A stretch of DNA of 21,013 nucleotides from a virus: the IMG/VR virus record IMGVR_UViG_3300035698_016050, positions 1-21,013 of that record, one strand, 5' to 3'. Of this stretch, positions 20,278 through 21,013 are shown one piece after another. The notes below the pieces were generated by a model that ran no database searches, had not been told where the DNA came from, and was given only the letters and a program-made list of their open reading frames with translations. The position numbers were made by a program, and so were the translations under genes. Position 1 is the stretch's first letter. Each line of letters opens with the position of its first letter.

Positions 20278-21013
20278 ATGCTTTCTGCTCAACTCATCCC
20301 CATTGATACACCTAATCAAAAGTATAAGGATCCACAGGTTAGGTGGGTTGATGAAGTTAATAGTAGACTGTTCAACAACAAGCCCTCAAACGTTGCAAAC
20401 ATTGCTACTTTATCCCGTCAAATATATAAGGAGTTCTTTGTTGAGTATAATAATCCATCAAATGGAGCTGTACGAGGAGTATGGCCAGAGTATACTTTAT
20501 TGCCGAAGCCAACTACTAATTATAGAGTAAATAACATTAATTCTTTGATCTTCACGTTATCATGGATTGTAGAAATTCCTGGTACAGCAGGGTTTGCAGG
20601 ATTCCCCACAGGTGACAGCAATTGGAGCGTTGACTTCTATGTTTATTTTACGTTACGCAATCCTGTGACGGGCAACTTCTTTAATCAGCCGACACCTGAT
20701 CCGCAAGCAGTTTGGCAAGTAAAGTATACAGTTAACTATGTATATAATGCTGGGGATCCTGACCCGTTTGGCTTCACCATGACTAGTCCATATAGAGAAT
20801 ACAATCTTTTTGATACGATAACAGATAGACCAACAGGATCAACAACAATTGTAGTGTTTGACGGTATCAATGATGACAAAGTAACGCAAGGGACTTTGAA
20901 CCGCTTATTGCGAGAACCTAATTCTCTTAGGTTTACGTTCGCAGCTAATAAGGCTCAGTATGACGCCCTATCAAGTGCGAATAAAATGCAGTTCCTCGAA
21001 CTCTTCGGCTCAC
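20278..21013 (+). CDS. partial tail-tip protein of unknown function
   Basis: A frame starting at the ATG at 20278 in the TTAATATG junction after the hub gene and open to the window end (245 codons visible). Rich in N, T, P, Y and F, mostly strand-like (NSLIFTLSWIVEIPGTAGFA, SVDFYVYFTLRNPVTGNFF, VWQVKYTVNYVYNAGDPDPF), with one later helix (ANKAQYDALSSANKMQFLEL). The composition fits an extracellular tail-tip or receptor-binding protein. No family recognised. Direction and coupling place it in the tail operon. Confidence 0.75.
   Translation, partial: MLSAQLIPIDTPNQKYKDPQVRWVDEVNSRLFNNKPSNVANIATLSRQIYKEFFVEYNNPSNGAVRGVWPEYTLLPKPTTNYRVNNINSLIFTLSWIVEIPGTAGFAGFPTGDSNWSVDFYVYFTLRNPVTGNFFNQPTPDPQAVWQVKYTVNYVYNAGDPDPFGFTMTSPYREYNLFDTITDRPTGSTTIVVFDGINDDKVTQGTLNRLLREPNSLRFTFAANKAQYDALSSANKMQFLELFGS

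Noticed and set aside
1-21013. Alternative genetic code (TGA or TAG reassigned), as in some phages of uncultured hosts.
   Set aside because: All core structural genes are full length under the standard code, and both TGA and TAG serve as normal stops at gene ends.
1-21013. Temperate lifestyle genes, lysis genes, CRISPR arrays, insertion sequences.
   Set aside because: None were recognised in this window; the divergent region alone is not enough to claim lysogeny, and missing lysis genes may lie outside.

Overview
The window is part of the genome of a tailed, siphovirus-like double-stranded DNA bacteriophage. It is AT-rich, almost all coding, and the gene order of the right two thirds is the classic packaging, head, connector and tail series. 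Only the standard bacterial code is used: TGA ends several genes, and no in-frame TGA has to be read through. Most starts lack a Shine-Dalgarno sequence. They are either translationally coupled (ATGA or ATGnnTAA/TAG overlaps, or TTAATATG-type junctions) or preceded by A/T-rich sequence and a hairpin. This suggests a host that relies little on SD pairing. The promoters look like sigma70 (TTGACA, 17 bp, TATACT), which argues against a Bacteroidota host. The host cannot be named from the sequence.

Left arm (1-3444, minus strand): a DNA-metabolism block with a single-strand DNA-binding protein, a Rad52/Erf-like annealing protein and several small unknown proteins, followed by very small membrane peptides. 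It is driven by a strong promoter at 2710-2738 with an ATG-free leader of about 260 nt, and is separated from the next minus-strand gene (2911-3444) by a good terminator.

Control region (3445-3823): back-to-back promoters with identical TTGACAACAA cores, a perfect TTACCCTG palindrome over the rightward -10, and two leader hairpins. Rightward early block (3824-7256): KilA-N protein, unknown protein, replication initiator with lambda-O-like iterons inside its gene (candidate origin), small membrane protein, unknown protein, DUF1064-type nuclease and a dCTP deaminase/dUTPase-family enzyme.

Late block (7294-21013): terminase small and large subunits, portal, Mu-F/SPP1-gp7-like minor head protein, scaffold, P22-type coat protein, connector and neck proteins, tail terminator, major tail protein, tail assembly chaperone with a clear -1 frameshift site, a short tape measure, a Dit-like protein, a baseplate/hub-like protein and an unknown tail-tip protein cut by the window end. 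Scaffold and coat appear to have their own promoter and a strong terminator, followed by a fresh promoter for the neck and tail genes.

No integrase, repressor of the CI type, lysis cassette, tRNA, CRISPR array or insertion sequence was found in this window. The points most worth a second look are the candidate origin, the leader hairpin shared by the two divergent operons, the frameshift signal, and the pseudoknot-capable leader of the major tail gene.
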